Assembly: GCF_004001065.1 (NCBI RefSeq)
Contig: NZ_BIML01000016.1
Span: 1 to 45,398, forward strand
DNA from: Paenibacillus xylaniclasticus
GTDB lineage: Bacteria; Bacillota; Bacilli; Paenibacillales; Paenibacillaceae
Reading direction: 5' to 3'
DNA: 45,398 nucleotides
In this document: one piece after another, positions 1-8,423 of the stretch
Numbering within the stretch: position 1 is the stretch's first letter
Layout of the letters: the number at the start of each line of letters is the position of its first letter
Program-made: the position numbers and the translations under genes
The notes under the pieces: generated by a model
What the model was told of the DNA's origin: nothing
The model's input: the letters and a program-made list of their open reading frames with translations, nothing else
Database searches by the model: none

Positions 1-659
1 CCGCCGCTGCGCAGCTGGTCACCTCCGCGTCGTTCCTTGCCACTGCGCTTCTCTACACCGCCGCGCGGTTGCTCATTTCCACGGCGATCATCGCTGCCCG
101 ATTGATCCTCTGCATTAATCCGGGGGGCATCCTTGTGCTGCGGCGCTTGCTTGCCGGAACGATTCGGAGCATCCTTGCCTTCGGATTGGCTGAACCGCTC
201 CGCACGGGATACCTGCTCCTTACGTGCAGGATGTGGCTTACGAATATGCTCGCGCAGGACGATCGGCTCCCCGTTCTCGTCCAATGCAACGGCGGCGCTT
301 TCCTCGCGGCCTGACTCTGCCGTCTGAGGCGGCGTCAAGAGAATATCCGGCTCATTCATCATCGTTGGATCAAGCTCCGTTGACTCATGCCGTTGAATGA
401 CAAAATACGCACACCCAAAGTTGCAATACTCATTAATATAATCAACAAGTCCTGATATATTCGTATCCTTGTTCGCTTTAGGATTACTATCCTTAAAAAA
501 GCCTTTCAAACGAAGCTGATTGTATCCCCAATCCCCTATAATGTAGTCGTACCGCTCCAGCACATCACTGTATCGGTCACGAAAAGCGGACGGGTTCCAG
601 CCGTTCTTATGGTCTATGATCAATTCATAACGTTTGCCGCCGATAAGAATGGTTCCCAC
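1..659 (-). CDS. yutD: YutD family protein (DUF1027), partial at left edge
   Basis: The conserved YutD core fills about the first 90 residues, with motifs YELIIDHKNGWN, YDYIIGDWGYNQLRLKGFF and DYINEYCNFGCAYFV. The molecular role of YutD is not established. It sits just downstream of lipA on the same strand, as in Bacillus subtilis. The frame stays open to the window edge for at least 219 codons, whereas the Bacillus protein is about 100 residues. The extra tail is low-complexity and rich in Arg, Lys, Gly, Asp and Gln, so probably disordered. The start is uncertain. The GTG at 659 touches the AGAAGGAG ribosome site, while an ATT codon at 650-648 has the ideal 8-nt spacing. Family assignment is firm; the start is not. 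Confidence 0.85.
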   Translation of the reverse strand, partial: MGTILIGGKRYELIIDHKNGWNPSAFRDRYSDVLERYDYIIGDWGYNQLRLKGFFKDSNPKANKDTNISGLVDYINEYCNFGCAYFVIQRHESTELDPTMMNEPDILLTPPQTAESGREESAAVALDENGEPIVLREHIRKPHPARKEQVSRAERFSQSEGKDAPNRSGKQAPQHKDAPRINAEDQSGSDDRRGNEQPRGGVEKRSGKERRGGDQLRSG

Positions 660-685
660 TCCTTCTAGAAGGTCACCTAGAGTCG

Positions 686-1573
686 TTACTGTACCGTGGC
701 AGCGGCAGATTTCACCTGCTCATGCGCATGGTAGGAGCTCCGAACGAGCGGACCCGACTCCACGTGGCTGAAGCCGCGCTTCATACCCTCTTCCTTAAGC
801 TGCTTAAATTCATCCGGATGAATGTAACGTTCAACCGCAAGATGGTTAGGAGACGGCTGCAAATATTGCCCCAGCGTCAAAATATTGCAATCTACAGCCC
901 GCAAATCATCCATCGACTTCAGCACTTCCTCGAACGTCTCTCCGACACCCAGCATAATGCTCGACTTGGTCGGAATGTTCGGCTGCATCTCCTTCGCCCG
1001 GCGAAGAAGCTCGATCGATCGGTCGTACTTCGCTCTTGCCCGCACACGGTCCGACAACCGCTCAACCGTCTCGATATTGTGATTAAGAATGTCAGGCTTC
1101 GCATCCATCACAATCTTCAACGAATCCGCATTACCAAGAAAATCCGGAATTAATACTTCAACGCTGCAAAATGGCAGGCGTCGACGGATCGCTCTGATCG
1201 TCTCCGCAAAAATCATTGCCCCGCCATCAGCCAGATCGTCCCGAGCTACTGAGGTAACGACACAGTGACGCAGTCCCATCTGCTCTGCCGCTTCCGCGAC
1301 CCGCTCCGGCTCGGCAAGATCAAGCTCAGTCGGCAGACCCGTCTTGACCGCGCAGAATCGGCAGGCCCTTGTACAAATGTCACCAAGTATCATAAAGGTT
1401 GCTGTCCGGTTAGCCCAGCATTCATATATGTTCGGACAACGCGCTTCCTCGCATACAGTATGCAGCGTCTTGGTACGCATCATGTCCTTGATTTCAGCAT
1501 AGTTGCCATCTGTAGCCAGCTTGATTTTGAGCCATTCCGGCTTCTTCTCCGGCGATTTGCGCTTTGAACTCAT
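686..1573 (-). CDS. lipA: Lipoyl synthase LipA
   Basis: Radical-SAM enzyme that inserts two sulfurs into protein-bound octanoyl groups to make lipoyl cofactors for 2-oxoacid dehydrogenases and glycine cleavage. The protein is 295 residues, the normal family length. Both iron-sulfur motifs are visible: the lipoyl-synthase-specific cluster C-x4-C-x5-C at Cys41, Cys46 and Cys52, and the radical-SAM cluster C-x3-C-x2-C at Cys67, Cys71 and Cys74. The ATG at 1573 is preferred over longer in-frame options because AGCAGG lies about 8 nt upstream and the sequence begins with the usual short Lys-rich segment. It is divergent from lytH and followed by yutD after 26 bp, the same neighbourhood as in B. 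subtilis. Confidence 0.97.
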   Translation of the reverse strand: MSSKRKSPEKKPEWLKIKLATDGNYAEIKDMMRTKTLHTVCEEARCPNIYECWANRTATFMILGDICTRACRFCAVKTGLPTELDLAEPERVAEAAEQMGLRHCVVTSVARDDLADGGAMIFAETIRAIRRRLPFCSVEVLIPDFLGNADSLKIVMDAKPDILNHNIETVERLSDRVRARAKYDRSIELLRRAKEMQPNIPTKSSIMLGVGETFEEVLKSMDDLRAVDCNILTLGQYLQPSPNHLAVERYIHPDEFKQLKEEGMKRGFSHVESGPLVRSSYHAHEQVKSAAATVQ

Positions 1574-1722
1574 GAAGTATACCTGCTTTCTTTCGGTCTC
1601 TTCGTACATTATAGCACGTTTCGAATAAAATCCAATGATTTGCAAACGATAACGACAGGATCGCCGGACAAGGAACCCTAAGTATTGGGTTGGCAAATTG
1701 ATTGGAGGTGGATACTCTCCCT

Positions 1723-2793
1723 ATGCGAACAATCATCCGCAGCGCTGTCCGACAAGCTGCGCTTGTAACGGCTATCGCCGTTGCCCTGCCCGTAGCAACC
1801 GCTGCAGCCGCACCAGGAGCCGACGCAGATGCTGGCAAAATGCAGAAGTTAAGCGATGCAATGATTTATGAAGCACGCAGAGAGCTGTACGAGCGAATAA
1901 GCATTGGGACTGGCGTGCCTTGGTACCGGCTTGCCGCAGTCGATCAATACGAGCGGACAATCTCGAAAGCACGCCCCAAAGTAAGACCGCAGCTAGGTAA
2001 ATTTATTGGCATTTATATGTCTGAAGAAGAATGGGCTGGTCCGCTCAATCCGAATAAAGAGGATGTGCAACCAGAATCCATCCGTTGGTTTGGCGGGCTC
2101 GGTAAGGATGGCGACGGTGACGGACTAGCCAGCCGGACGAACGACGTTGACCTACTGTATGCAAGCGCCGGCCATCTCATGAAATACGGACCATCAGAAG
2201 AGGATTTCGCAATCTCGCTCTGGGACTATTACCACAATTCGCGAGCTGTTCAGCGCATTCTTCAGTTCTCGAAAATTTATGAGCATTTCGGCAGGCTCGA
2301 TCTATTCCAGCACGCCTTTCCGATGCCGCTCGGCAACAATTATTCATACCGAAGCACTTGGGGAATGGGCAGGAGCTGGGGCGGCAAAAGAGTGCATGAA
2401 GGAACCGACATATTCGCAAATCACGGTGTTCCTGCTCGAAGCACCTGCTACGGCATCGTCGAAGTGAAGGGCTGGAACCCTTACGGCGGCTGGAGGCTTG
2501 GTATTCGAGACTTGAATAACTACTATCATTATTATGCGCATTTGTCCGGCTACGAGAAATCACTCAAGCAAGGCGATATTGTCACGCCTGGACAAGTGAT
2601 CGGCTGGGTAGGCAGTTCCGGCTACGGGAAGCCGGGCACATCGGGCAAATTCCCCCCACATTTGCATTACGGCGTCTACCGCGACCGCGGTCTCATCGAA
2701 TGGGCATTCGACCCTTACCCGTTGCTGCGCAAGTGGGAAGCAGATGAGCGTCAAAGGCTGCGCGCTAGCCGAGCGAAAGGATCTAAACGTTAA
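1723..2793 (+). CDS. lytH: Secreted M23 metallopeptidase, LytH-like (L-Ala-D-Glu endopeptidase)
   Basis: Zinc peptidase of the LytM/M23 family. In B. subtilis, LytH (YunA) trims stem peptides of spore-cortex peptidoglycan during sporulation. The 356-residue product has a signal peptide over roughly residues 1-30 (hydrophobic core then an alanine run). An N-terminal family-specific segment follows, then the M23 domain. Metal and catalytic motifs are present: HEGTD (His225, Asp229), His273 in YYAHLSG, and HLH at 313-315. The ATG at 1723 follows GGAGGTG by a rather long 14 nt; in-frame TTG and GTG codons at 1702 and 1708 are alternatives. It is divergent from lipA and convergent with yunB, matching the Bacillus order. 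The sporulation role is inferred from family and context. Confidence 0.9.
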   Translation: MRTIIRSAVRQAALVTAIAVALPVATAAAAPGADADAGKMQKLSDAMIYEARRELYERISIGTGVPWYRLAAVDQYERTISKARPKVRPQLGKFIGIYMSEEEWAGPLNPNKEDVQPESIRWFGGLGKDGDGDGLASRTNDVDLLYASAGHLMKYGPSEEDFAISLWDYYHNSRAVQRILQFSKIYEHFGRLDLFQHAFPMPLGNNYSYRSTWGMGRSWGGKRVHEGTDIFANHGVPARSTCYGIVEVKGWNPYGGWRLGIRDLNNYYHYYAHLSGYEKSLKQGDIVTPGQVIGWVGSSGYGKPGTSGKFPPHLHYGVYRDRGLIEWAFDPYPLLRKWEADERQRLRASRAKGSKR

Positions 2794-2811
2794 TTAGACC
2801 CTCAAGAAGAA

Positions 2812-2860
2812 AGGAGTGTGACGCCGTCTTGTCAAGATGACGAGCGTGACACTCCTTTTT
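2812..2860. terminator. Intrinsic terminator between lytH and yunB
   Basis: The inverted repeat AGGAGTGT...ACACTCCT, extended by ACGC/GCGT across one mismatch, is followed by a run of five T on the plus strand. It terminates lytH. Because it directly abuts the yunB stop codon, it may also serve the convergent transcript. Confidence 0.85.
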
Positions 2861-3861
2861 CACTCTCCTGCTGGATGCTCCATGACTGGCTCGCTGCTCT
2901 GAATAGCCGCGCTTTCATTGCTGTAATCTGTTTCAATCTGTTCCATTAATCCCGGAATAGCTATATTCGGCGCCTCTCCCGCGGAATCGCCGACCGGCCT
3001 TCCTTTATTATCGTAATAATACATAGGCACATCGCCAACGACTAACAAATAAGAAATCGGAATATTAGTCGAGACGACTTCCGGCTTCGTGTCGAACGGT
3101 ATAATAATGGATACTTCCGCTTCGATCCGGATATAGACCTCCACCAAAATCATATTAATACCGGCATTCTGCTGGCGCGTATTCAAATCGACCTTCACAC
3201 TGCCGATGGGCTCAAATTTTACAGGAACGCGCGGACCATATGAGGATAGAAACGTGCTGCCCACCGCTTGGCCGATCGGAATATGCTCCGGTATGCTGCC
3301 GAGCTCCTTCAATGTCCGCTGCACTGTATCGATCGTTTCACTTGTAATCCGCATATGCTCAGCATAATTCAGCATAAAGCCTGATATTTTGCCATTCGTA
3401 TTCGTTTTCCACTCCACTAGCTTCTCTGAATTGGAATGGCTGGCTACCTGTTCAGATATCGCTCTATTAATCGACTGCGTGGCAATTTGTTTGACGCGCA
3501 ATCCCGCGACGTTCATGAGTGGAGGTCTTAGATGTCGATCAATATAAGAAGCGGTCAGCGCCGCCGAGCTGATAAACAGCATAAGCAGGATTAGCAGTAC
3601 AGTCCGCTTGCGCAGCCGGATGCCACCCCCCCGACTGCCCGACGATGTCACGCGCCTGCTGCCTCCGCTCCAACGTTTCGGTCTCCCTCCTTGACGCACC
3701 ACTCCGCTGAACAAAGCTGGCCGGCGGCGAAATGGCCGAGCCGGTTTTGCCGTTCTTATTTTGCTCGACGGTTGAAACCGTACTGTACGTATCCGGCCGC
3801 CCCACAGCGGACGTCTGCCCCACCTCGCCACGGAAGCTTCCCCCTCTCTGACGAGCGACAA
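2860..3861 (-). CDS. yunB: Sporulation protein YunB
   Basis: YunB is a mother-cell sporulation protein of unknown biochemical role, next to lytH in B. subtilis as here. The recognisable part has one membrane segment (TVLLILLMLFISSAAL) followed by an extracytoplasmic domain. Diagnostic stretches include QSINRAISEQV and IPIGQAVGSTFLSSYGPRVPV. This reading starts at a TTG with AAGGAG 11 nt upstream and gives 333 residues. The first 70 or so are strongly basic and rich in Arg, Pro and Gly. A second candidate is the GTG at 3651, with GGAGG 10 nt upstream, giving 263 residues, close to the Bacillus protein. Identity is firm; the N-terminus is not. Confidence 0.85.
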   Translation of the reverse strand: MSLVREGEASVARWGRRPLWGGRIRTVRFQPSSKIRTAKPARPFRRRPALFSGVVRQGGRPKRWSGGSRRVTSSGSRGGGIRLRKRTVLLILLMLFISSAALTASYIDRHLRPPLMNVAGLRVKQIATQSINRAISEQVASHSNSEKLVEWKTNTNGKISGFMLNYAEHMRITSETIDTVQRTLKELGSIPEHIPIGQAVGSTFLSSYGPRVPVKFEPIGSVKVDLNTRQQNAGINMILVEVYIRIEAEVSIIIPFDTKPEVVSTNIPISYLLVVGDVPMYYYDNKGRPVGDSAGEAPNIAIPGLMEQIETDYSNESAAIQSSEPVMEHPAGE

Positions 3862-4034
3862 TTGCCTATATGCTCCTTACAGCATATGCACTGCTTGATC
3901 AAAACAGAAGAAAAGCGAATCACTAAGGTGAATCGATCGGACAAAAAAGGATTCCTTAGGCGCATGTCGAAAATAGTACATGTTGCTGATCTGAATTTTC
4001 CGATAATTATCAGTTCATAGGAAGGAGGATTTCT

Positions 4035-4592
4035 ATGGCGGGTCCGTTTCTATTCATATTCACGGGTACGGGAGGCTCAGGGCGCAAAACGATTGCCCAC
4101 CGCATTGGAGAAGAATTAGGCTTAGTTCCAGTCCCATCGTACACGACACGGCCGCCGCGTGCGAATGAGCATGGCAAGGTCGACCAGGATTACAAGTTTA
4201 TTTCGCGCGAATCGTTCGCTGCTCGTATGGCCTCTAATGAATTCGTCGAAACGACATTAATCGGACGGGAGCAGTACGGCATAAGACGTGAGGATTTGGA
4301 ACGTCCTATGCTTGTCAAGCGCAATGCTTACGTCATCGTCAATACGGAAGGCGCCGATATGCTCAAACGGCTGTACGGCTCGTCCGCAGTCCGGATCTTT
4401 CTGTATACGGACAAAACAACCGTCCGTGAGCGTCTGGAGTCCAAGGGGCTGTCGTTCGAAACGATTGACCGGTACCTGAACAACTACACGGAGGAAGTCA
4501 TCTACCGAAAGCAATGCGAGCACGTCATTGAGAATACGGAGTTGATTCCGACGCTCGCACGCATTCGAGAAGCTATTCAATCCCATCTCTAG
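4035..4592 (+). CDS. Guanylate kinase-like nucleotide kinase
   Basis: A 185-residue P-loop protein of the guanylate kinase family, whose classical member phosphorylates GMP or dGMP with ATP. The Walker A loop is GTGGSGRKT at residues 11-19. The GMP-binding signature is intact: SYTTRPPR, then E, then a DYKF segment, EFVE, and QYG. The loop differs from the usual GPSGVGKGT-type sequence and the protein is somewhat shorter than housekeeping Gmk. Paenibacillus normally carries a separate gmk near rpoZ, so this is probably a paralogue, perhaps with another nucleotide substrate. The start has an excellent GGAAGGAGG site. It is divergent from yunB and followed by its own terminator. Confidence 0.85.
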   Translation: MAGPFLFIFTGTGGSGRKTIAHRIGEELGLVPVPSYTTRPPRANEHGKVDQDYKFISRESFAARMASNEFVETTLIGREQYGIRREDLERPMLVKRNAYVIVNTEGADMLKRLYGSSAVRIFLYTDKTTVRERLESKGLSFETIDRYLNNYTEEVIYRKQCEHVIENTELIPTLARIREAIQSHL

Positions 4593-4611
4593 GTTCAGGT
4601 TTAACCATAAC

Positions 4612-4663
4612 AAAGCCGCATCAGCAGGAAGAATGATTCTTTTCCCTGACCGATGCGGCTTTT
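4612..4663 (+). terminator. Terminator of the guanylate kinase-like gene
   Basis: AAGCCGCATC at 4613-4622 pairs with GATGCGGCTT at 4652-4661, separated by a 29-nt loop and followed by TT and a short T-rich stretch. It starts about 20 bp past the stop codon. Confidence 0.8.
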
Positions 4664-4707
4664 GCATGCTGTGGTGAGTGAATGTGCTGCTGTGTAGAGT
4701 AGAGTGC

Positions 4708-4881
4708 TTATGTCAATTCGGCGTTCTTGATCGCATGCTCCCAGCTCGGAAAATAAAACAGCGCATTTCGCATCAGCTCAGGATGAGATTGCTTTACCTG
4801 CTTCTTACTGATGGAATCCCCATTCGATCGAAGCTTTCGGATTAATTGCAAAACCTCATCCGGTCCTAACGTAACATCCAC
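4708..4881 (-). CDS. 57-residue helical protein resembling homing-endonuclease-associated repeats
   Basis: A small open frame with a GTG start and AAGGAG about 9 nt upstream. The 57-residue product has the spacing of the small helical module found beside homing endonucleases: L-I-R-K-L-R, a Gly, a K-x-x-V segment, then P-E-L-M-R-N-A, and the near-signature PSWEHAIKNAEL (typically FGSWxxALxxAG). That module is thought to be a DNA-binding homeodomain-like fold, so a nucleic-acid role is plausible. The resemblance is by eye and the function unknown. It is convergent with the guanylate-kinase-like gene, with no partner gene on its strand. Confidence 0.7.
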   Translation of the reverse strand: MDVTLGPDEVLQLIRKLRSNGDSISKKQVKQSHPELMRNALFYFPSWEHAIKNAELT

Positions 4882-5179
4882 TCGCTATCTCTCCTTTCCA
4901 ATTCGGGTACATGACCAGTTTTTACTATAAGGTGAATTATTATTCAATAAATTAAGCATCCAGGCACGCTCACGCCCGCTCCCCGCTCCCAGCACATTCG
5001 GTTTATCTAGCTTATTGCAAGTTAAAGTACTTACGATTTAAAAAAACTGCATTTCGTGCATGAACGGAGTTTGATCATGTGAGGTAACTTGCGAGAGAGC
5101 TATGAACTGTCGGTTTGCAGAATGATCGATCCAGAAAGTGTACTGCTCAAGAAAGGCGACAATGAACCCACAAAATAAA
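4882..5179. other. Intergenic stretch without visible gene
   Basis: About 300 bp between the small helical gene and the leuA terminator. I see AT-rich sequence upstream of the small gene that could hold its promoter, but no open frame with a ribosome site and no convincing RNA structure. Confidence 0.5.
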
Positions 5180-5217
5180 AGATGGCGATACAGGGATCGT
5201 CCCTGACATCGCCATCT
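5171..5217 (-). terminator. leuA terminator
   Basis: AGATGGCGAT and ATCGCCATCT form a long stem, with AGGGA/TCCCT inside it. Read on the minus strand it is followed by TTTTATTTTG, a good intrinsic terminator 9 bp after the leuA stop. Confidence 0.9.
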
Positions 5218-5225
5218 CTATATTA

Positions 5226-6896
5226 CTACGCCTCTACACGCTTCATCCGGTTGACCGCGCTGAACAGCGCCTTAACCGAGGAGGTCATAATGTCTACATC
5301 GACACCGCAGCCCCAATGGACAACGCCTTGCTCATCCGTGATGCCAATGTAGGATACTGCCTGCGATTTCGAGCCTCTCTCGAGAGCATGTTCCTGGTAC
5401 ACCAGATCGGTGAACGTTACGCCCAGCTCCGACTGCAGCGCATTGCTGATCGCGTCGAGCCGACCGTCGCCGGTTCCTGTAATTTCTTTCGTTGCGTTAT
5501 CGATGCGAATCGTTACAACCGTACGGAACTCCTCTTCTTCATCCGGGAACCGGAATTTCACGAACTCGACCGGTGACTTGATGTTCACATATTCGGTCTT
5601 GAAAATTTCGTAAATCTCATCCGGCATCAGCTCCTTCTGCTGATGATCCGATACGTTCTTCACGCAATAACCGAAGTTCTCGCGCATCTTAGGCGGGAGA
5701 TCGAGACCATATTTCTGCTGCAAAATGTAGCCGATGCCGCCTTTGCCGGATTGGCTGTTAATCCGAATAATGTCGCCCTCGTACTGTCTGCCGATATCCT
5801 TCGGATCGATTGGCAGATACGGAACGGACCAATGTAGGAGCTCCTTCTCCTCACGCCATGCCATCCCTTTCGCGATTGCATCCTGGTGGGAACCGGAGAA
5901 TGCGGTGAACACAAGCTCGCCCGCGTACGGCTGTCTTTCACCAACGCGCATCCGGGTCAGACGCTCATAGACCGCAGCAATTTCCGGAAGGTTCTCGAAG
6001 TTCAGCTTCGGATCTACGCCATGCGAATACATGTTCAGAGCGAGCGTCACGATATCGACGTTACCCGTCCGCTCACCGTTACCGAACAGCGTACCCTCAA
6101 CCCGCTGTGCACCGGCCAGCATGCCAAGCTCCGCATCCGCTACACCGGTACCTCTGTCGTTGTGCGGATGAACCGACACGATGACGCTGTCGCGGTAGTT
6201 AAGGTTTTCGCTCATATATTCGATTTGGCTTGCATACACATGCGGCATCGACATCGACACGGTTGCCGGAAGGTTAATAATAACCGGATTATCCTTCGTC
6301 GGCTGCCATACGTCCAGCACGCGGTTACAAATTTCAAGCGCAAACTCGATCTCTGTACCTGTGAAGCTTTCTGGCGAATATTCGAATTGGAAGTTGCCCT
6401 CTGTTTCTTGCGCATACTGCTTCAGCAGCTTTGCACCTTCGAGCGCAATCTCAATAATTTCTTCCTTCGACTTACGGAATACTTGCTCCCGCTGCGCTAC
6501 AGAGGTGGAGTTGTACAGATGGACAACCGCCTTCTTCGCGCCTTTGAGCGCCTCGAACGTTTTCTGAATAATATGGCTTCTCGACTGGGTTAGCACTTGA
6601 ATCGTGACGTCATCCGGGATCAGGTTCTGCTCGATCAAAGTACGCAGGAAAGTGAACTCCGTCTCCGAGGCAGCCGGGAAGCCGACTTCAATCTCCTTGA
6701 AACCGATCTCCACGAGCATCTTGAAGAACTCAAGCTTTTCCTCCAGATTCATCGGTACGATAAGCGCCTGATTACCGTCTCGAAGGTCAACGCTGCACCA
6801 GATCGGCGCTTCCGTAATATATTCTTTCCGCGTCCAATTCAAGCTCGTCTTCGGCGGCATAAAATAGCCTCTGGCGTATTTTTCAACATTTCTCAT
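5226..6896 (-). CDS. leuA: 2-isopropylmalate synthase (LeuA type 2)
   Basis: Condenses acetyl-CoA with 2-oxoisovalerate, the committed step of leucine synthesis. The 556-residue protein has the HMGL-like TIM-barrel catalytic domain. DLRDGNQ at residues 37-43 provides a metal ligand and catalytic Arg, and the metal-binding HPHNDRGTG motif follows in mid-protein. A C-terminal LeuA allosteric domain contains the GTGDGRLDAI segment. Sequence and length match the form common in Actinobacteria and Paenibacillus rather than the roughly 515-residue Bacillus LeuA. The ATG at 6896 has AAGGAAGG about 8 nt upstream. No other leu or ilv gene adjoins it. Transcription is controlled by the T-box leader upstream. 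Confidence 0.97.
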   Translation of the reverse strand: MRNVEKYARGYFMPPKTSLNWTRKEYITEAPIWCSVDLRDGNQALIVPMNLEEKLEFFKMLVEIGFKEIEVGFPAASETEFTFLRTLIEQNLIPDDVTIQVLTQSRSHIIQKTFEALKGAKKAVVHLYNSTSVAQREQVFRKSKEEIIEIALEGAKLLKQYAQETEGNFQFEYSPESFTGTEIEFALEICNRVLDVWQPTKDNPVIINLPATVSMSMPHVYASQIEYMSENLNYRDSVIVSVHPHNDRGTGVADAELGMLAGAQRVEGTLFGNGERTGNVDIVTLALNMYSHGVDPKLNFENLPEIAAVYERLTRMRVGERQPYAGELVFTAFSGSHQDAIAKGMAWREEKELLHWSVPYLPIDPKDIGRQYEGDIIRINSQSGKGGIGYILQQKYGLDLPPKMRENFGYCVKNVSDHQQKELMPDEIYEIFKTEYVNIKSPVEFVKFRFPDEEEEFRTVVTIRIDNATKEITGTGDGRLDAISNALQSELGVTFTDLVYQEHALERGSKSQAVSYIGITDEQGVVHWGCGVDVDIMTSSVKALFSAVNRMKRVEA

Positions 6897-6975
6897 AATG
6901 GATGTCCTTCCTTCCCTCAATATACTGCTCGCACCATTCGCTAATGGAATAGCACAAAAACAAGTTGAACCTATA

Positions 6976-7270
6976 ACACAAAAAAAGCCTTCCATCTCCT
7001 CTTACAGAGACGAAAGACTGTTACATCTTACGCGGTACCACTCCACATTCATGCCGGATCCGGCATGCACTCAAAGATATCGGCTCGCGAAATTGCAAAC
7101 CTATATCTACCTGCTGATAACGGTCAGGGGCCGGCTCCACCTACTAGAAACGTTCAGCGAGCAACTCCAAGGCGAGTTCAAATGTTCTCCGCGACTGTTT
7201 CGCAACGACCAACAGCTCTCTGGACGCATCGAAAATTTTACTATTCCTCTTCAACGTATTTGATTATTTA
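6976..7270 (-). promoter_or_regulatory. T-box leader upstream of leuA
   Basis: A tRNA-sensing transcription attenuator. Reading the minus strand, the 5' part has the AGTA motif (7239-7242) and a CAGAGAGC GA-rich motif (7215-7222). Further on is a segment with TGAACTCGCC, where CTC at 7174-7176 is the probable leucine specifier. The T-box sequence AGTGGTACCGCG lies at 7031-7042. A terminator hairpin ends it. Uncharged tRNA-Leu should stabilise the antiterminator and permit leuA expression. The T-box motif and gene identity are seen directly; the specifier assignment is inferred. Confidence 0.93.
6980..7018 (-). terminator. Regulated terminator of the leuA T-box
   Basis: GTCTTTCGTCTC pairs, with wobbles and one mismatch, with GAGATGGAAGGC, followed by seven T on the minus strand. 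This is the structure that competes with the T-box antiterminator. Confidence 0.85.
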
Positions 7271-7276
7271 TGCCTT

Positions 7277-7305
7277 ATTGTATACCACCGATTCCGCGTT
7301 ATCAA
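7277..7305 (-). promoter_or_regulatory. Promoter of the leuA transcript
   Basis: On the minus strand, TTGATA (-35) and TACAAT (-10) are separated by exactly 17 bp, directly upstream of the T-box leader. This fits a vegetative sigma-A promoter with initiation near 7270. Confidence 0.85.
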
Positions 7306-7341
7306 GTGCCGATTTCATAATCGGACACAATCTGACGATGT

Positions 7342-8358
7342 TCATCGAACCGAGCCCCGCACGACAAGCGTCGGGCGAATATAATACCGCACCATCTCCC
7401 GGCTCTTGCCGGGCAGCGACAGCAGCAGCTCGGCAGCAGCGTCACACATCCGCAGCTTCTCGACCCTCATCGTCGTCAAGCTGAGCTTATGCCCCGCACC
7501 AGCCTTCAGATCGTCGAAGCCTACAATCGAAATATCGTCCGGAACCCGCATGCCTCGCTTCTCCAGTTCATCAGCAAGCAAGTAGGCAATCCGATCGTTG
7601 CTGCAAAAGAACGCTGTTGGCCAGTGCCCCAGTCGATCCAGCAGCGATCGAATTTCTTCCGCTGAATGATGAAAGCTTACGGACTTCACAGTTGTCTGCG
7701 CCGGATCGATCGACAGTCCGTTATCCGTCATCGCCTTCCAATAGCCGAACCACCGTTCCTCATGGCTGGACGTCAGATTGGTCGGACCGATGAACCCAAT
7801 ATTACGGTGACCAGAGCGGATCAAGAACTCTACCGCTTCATAAGCTCCTTCAATATTGTCAGTCGCGACGACCGGACAAGGCAGCCCCCGATGGTAAGAG
7901 TCCAGCATGACGAGTGGAACATCCAGCTCCCAGACGCGCTTCGCATACGCCCGCTCCACAATGCCGAACAAGATGATGCCCTTATATGTCATCTCTGTAC
8001 AATGACGAGGCAGCACAAGCCCTGCTTCCATCTCCGCATCGATCGGTGTAATAACAGCATTCCACCCTTTGGCGCGTACGCTCTTCTCAAGTCCCCAAAT
8101 CATATCATGAAAAAATTGAAAATGATCGTTGTCCTCATAGCTCATAATCCGCTCGGGCACAAGCACTAGCACTGCACCGCCGGAATTGTGCTTCTGGCCA
8201 TATGGGCCGTAGCCAAGCGCCTTCGCCGTCTCCACAATTTTATGCCGAAGCTCGTCGCCGACGCCTGGCTTGTTCTGCAGGGCAAGTGAGACTGCATTTT
8301 TCGAAATGTTCAAACGATTGGCGATGTCCTGCATGGACACTTTCTTATTCTGCGCCAT
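7342..8358 (-). CDS. LacI family transcriptional regulator
   Basis: A 338-residue repressor-type regulator. The N-terminal helix-turn-helix lies in about residues 7-33 (MQDIANRLNISKNAVSLAL). It is joined to a periplasmic-binding-protein-like ligand domain with the usual landmarks GFIGPTN and ISIVGFDDL, and a C-terminal PTLVVRGSV. These proteins normally bind sugars or sugar phosphates and dissociate from operators. It is transcribed away from manA with about 140 bp between them, so control of manA and itself is plausible, but the ligand is not visible. A direct repeat of TGTCAAGT lies in the shared upstream region. Confidence 0.92.
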   Translation of the reverse strand: MAQNKKVSMQDIANRLNISKNAVSLALQNKPGVGDELRHKIVETAKALGYGPYGQKHNSGGAVLVLVPERIMSYEDNDHFQFFHDMIWGLEKSVRAKGWNAVITPIDAEMEAGLVLPRHCTEMTYKGIILFGIVERAYAKRVWELDVPLVMLDSYHRGLPCPVVATDNIEGAYEAVEFLIRSGHRNIGFIGPTNLTSSHEERWFGYWKAMTDNGLSIDPAQTTVKSVSFHHSAEEIRSLLDRLGHWPTAFFCSNDRIAYLLADELEKRGMRVPDDISIVGFDDLKAGAGHKLSLTTMRVEKLRMCDAAAELLLSLPGKSREMVRYYIRPTLVVRGSVR

Positions 8359-8423
8359 CTAGCTGTTCATTCCTTCCCGGACGTGATACACTTGTCCTAA
8401 CTTTACTTTACAAAAATAAATAC

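Noticed and set aside
5886..6593. 235-codon plus-strand frame opposite leuA
   Set aside because: Antisense to conserved catalytic sequence of leuA, with no ribosome site.
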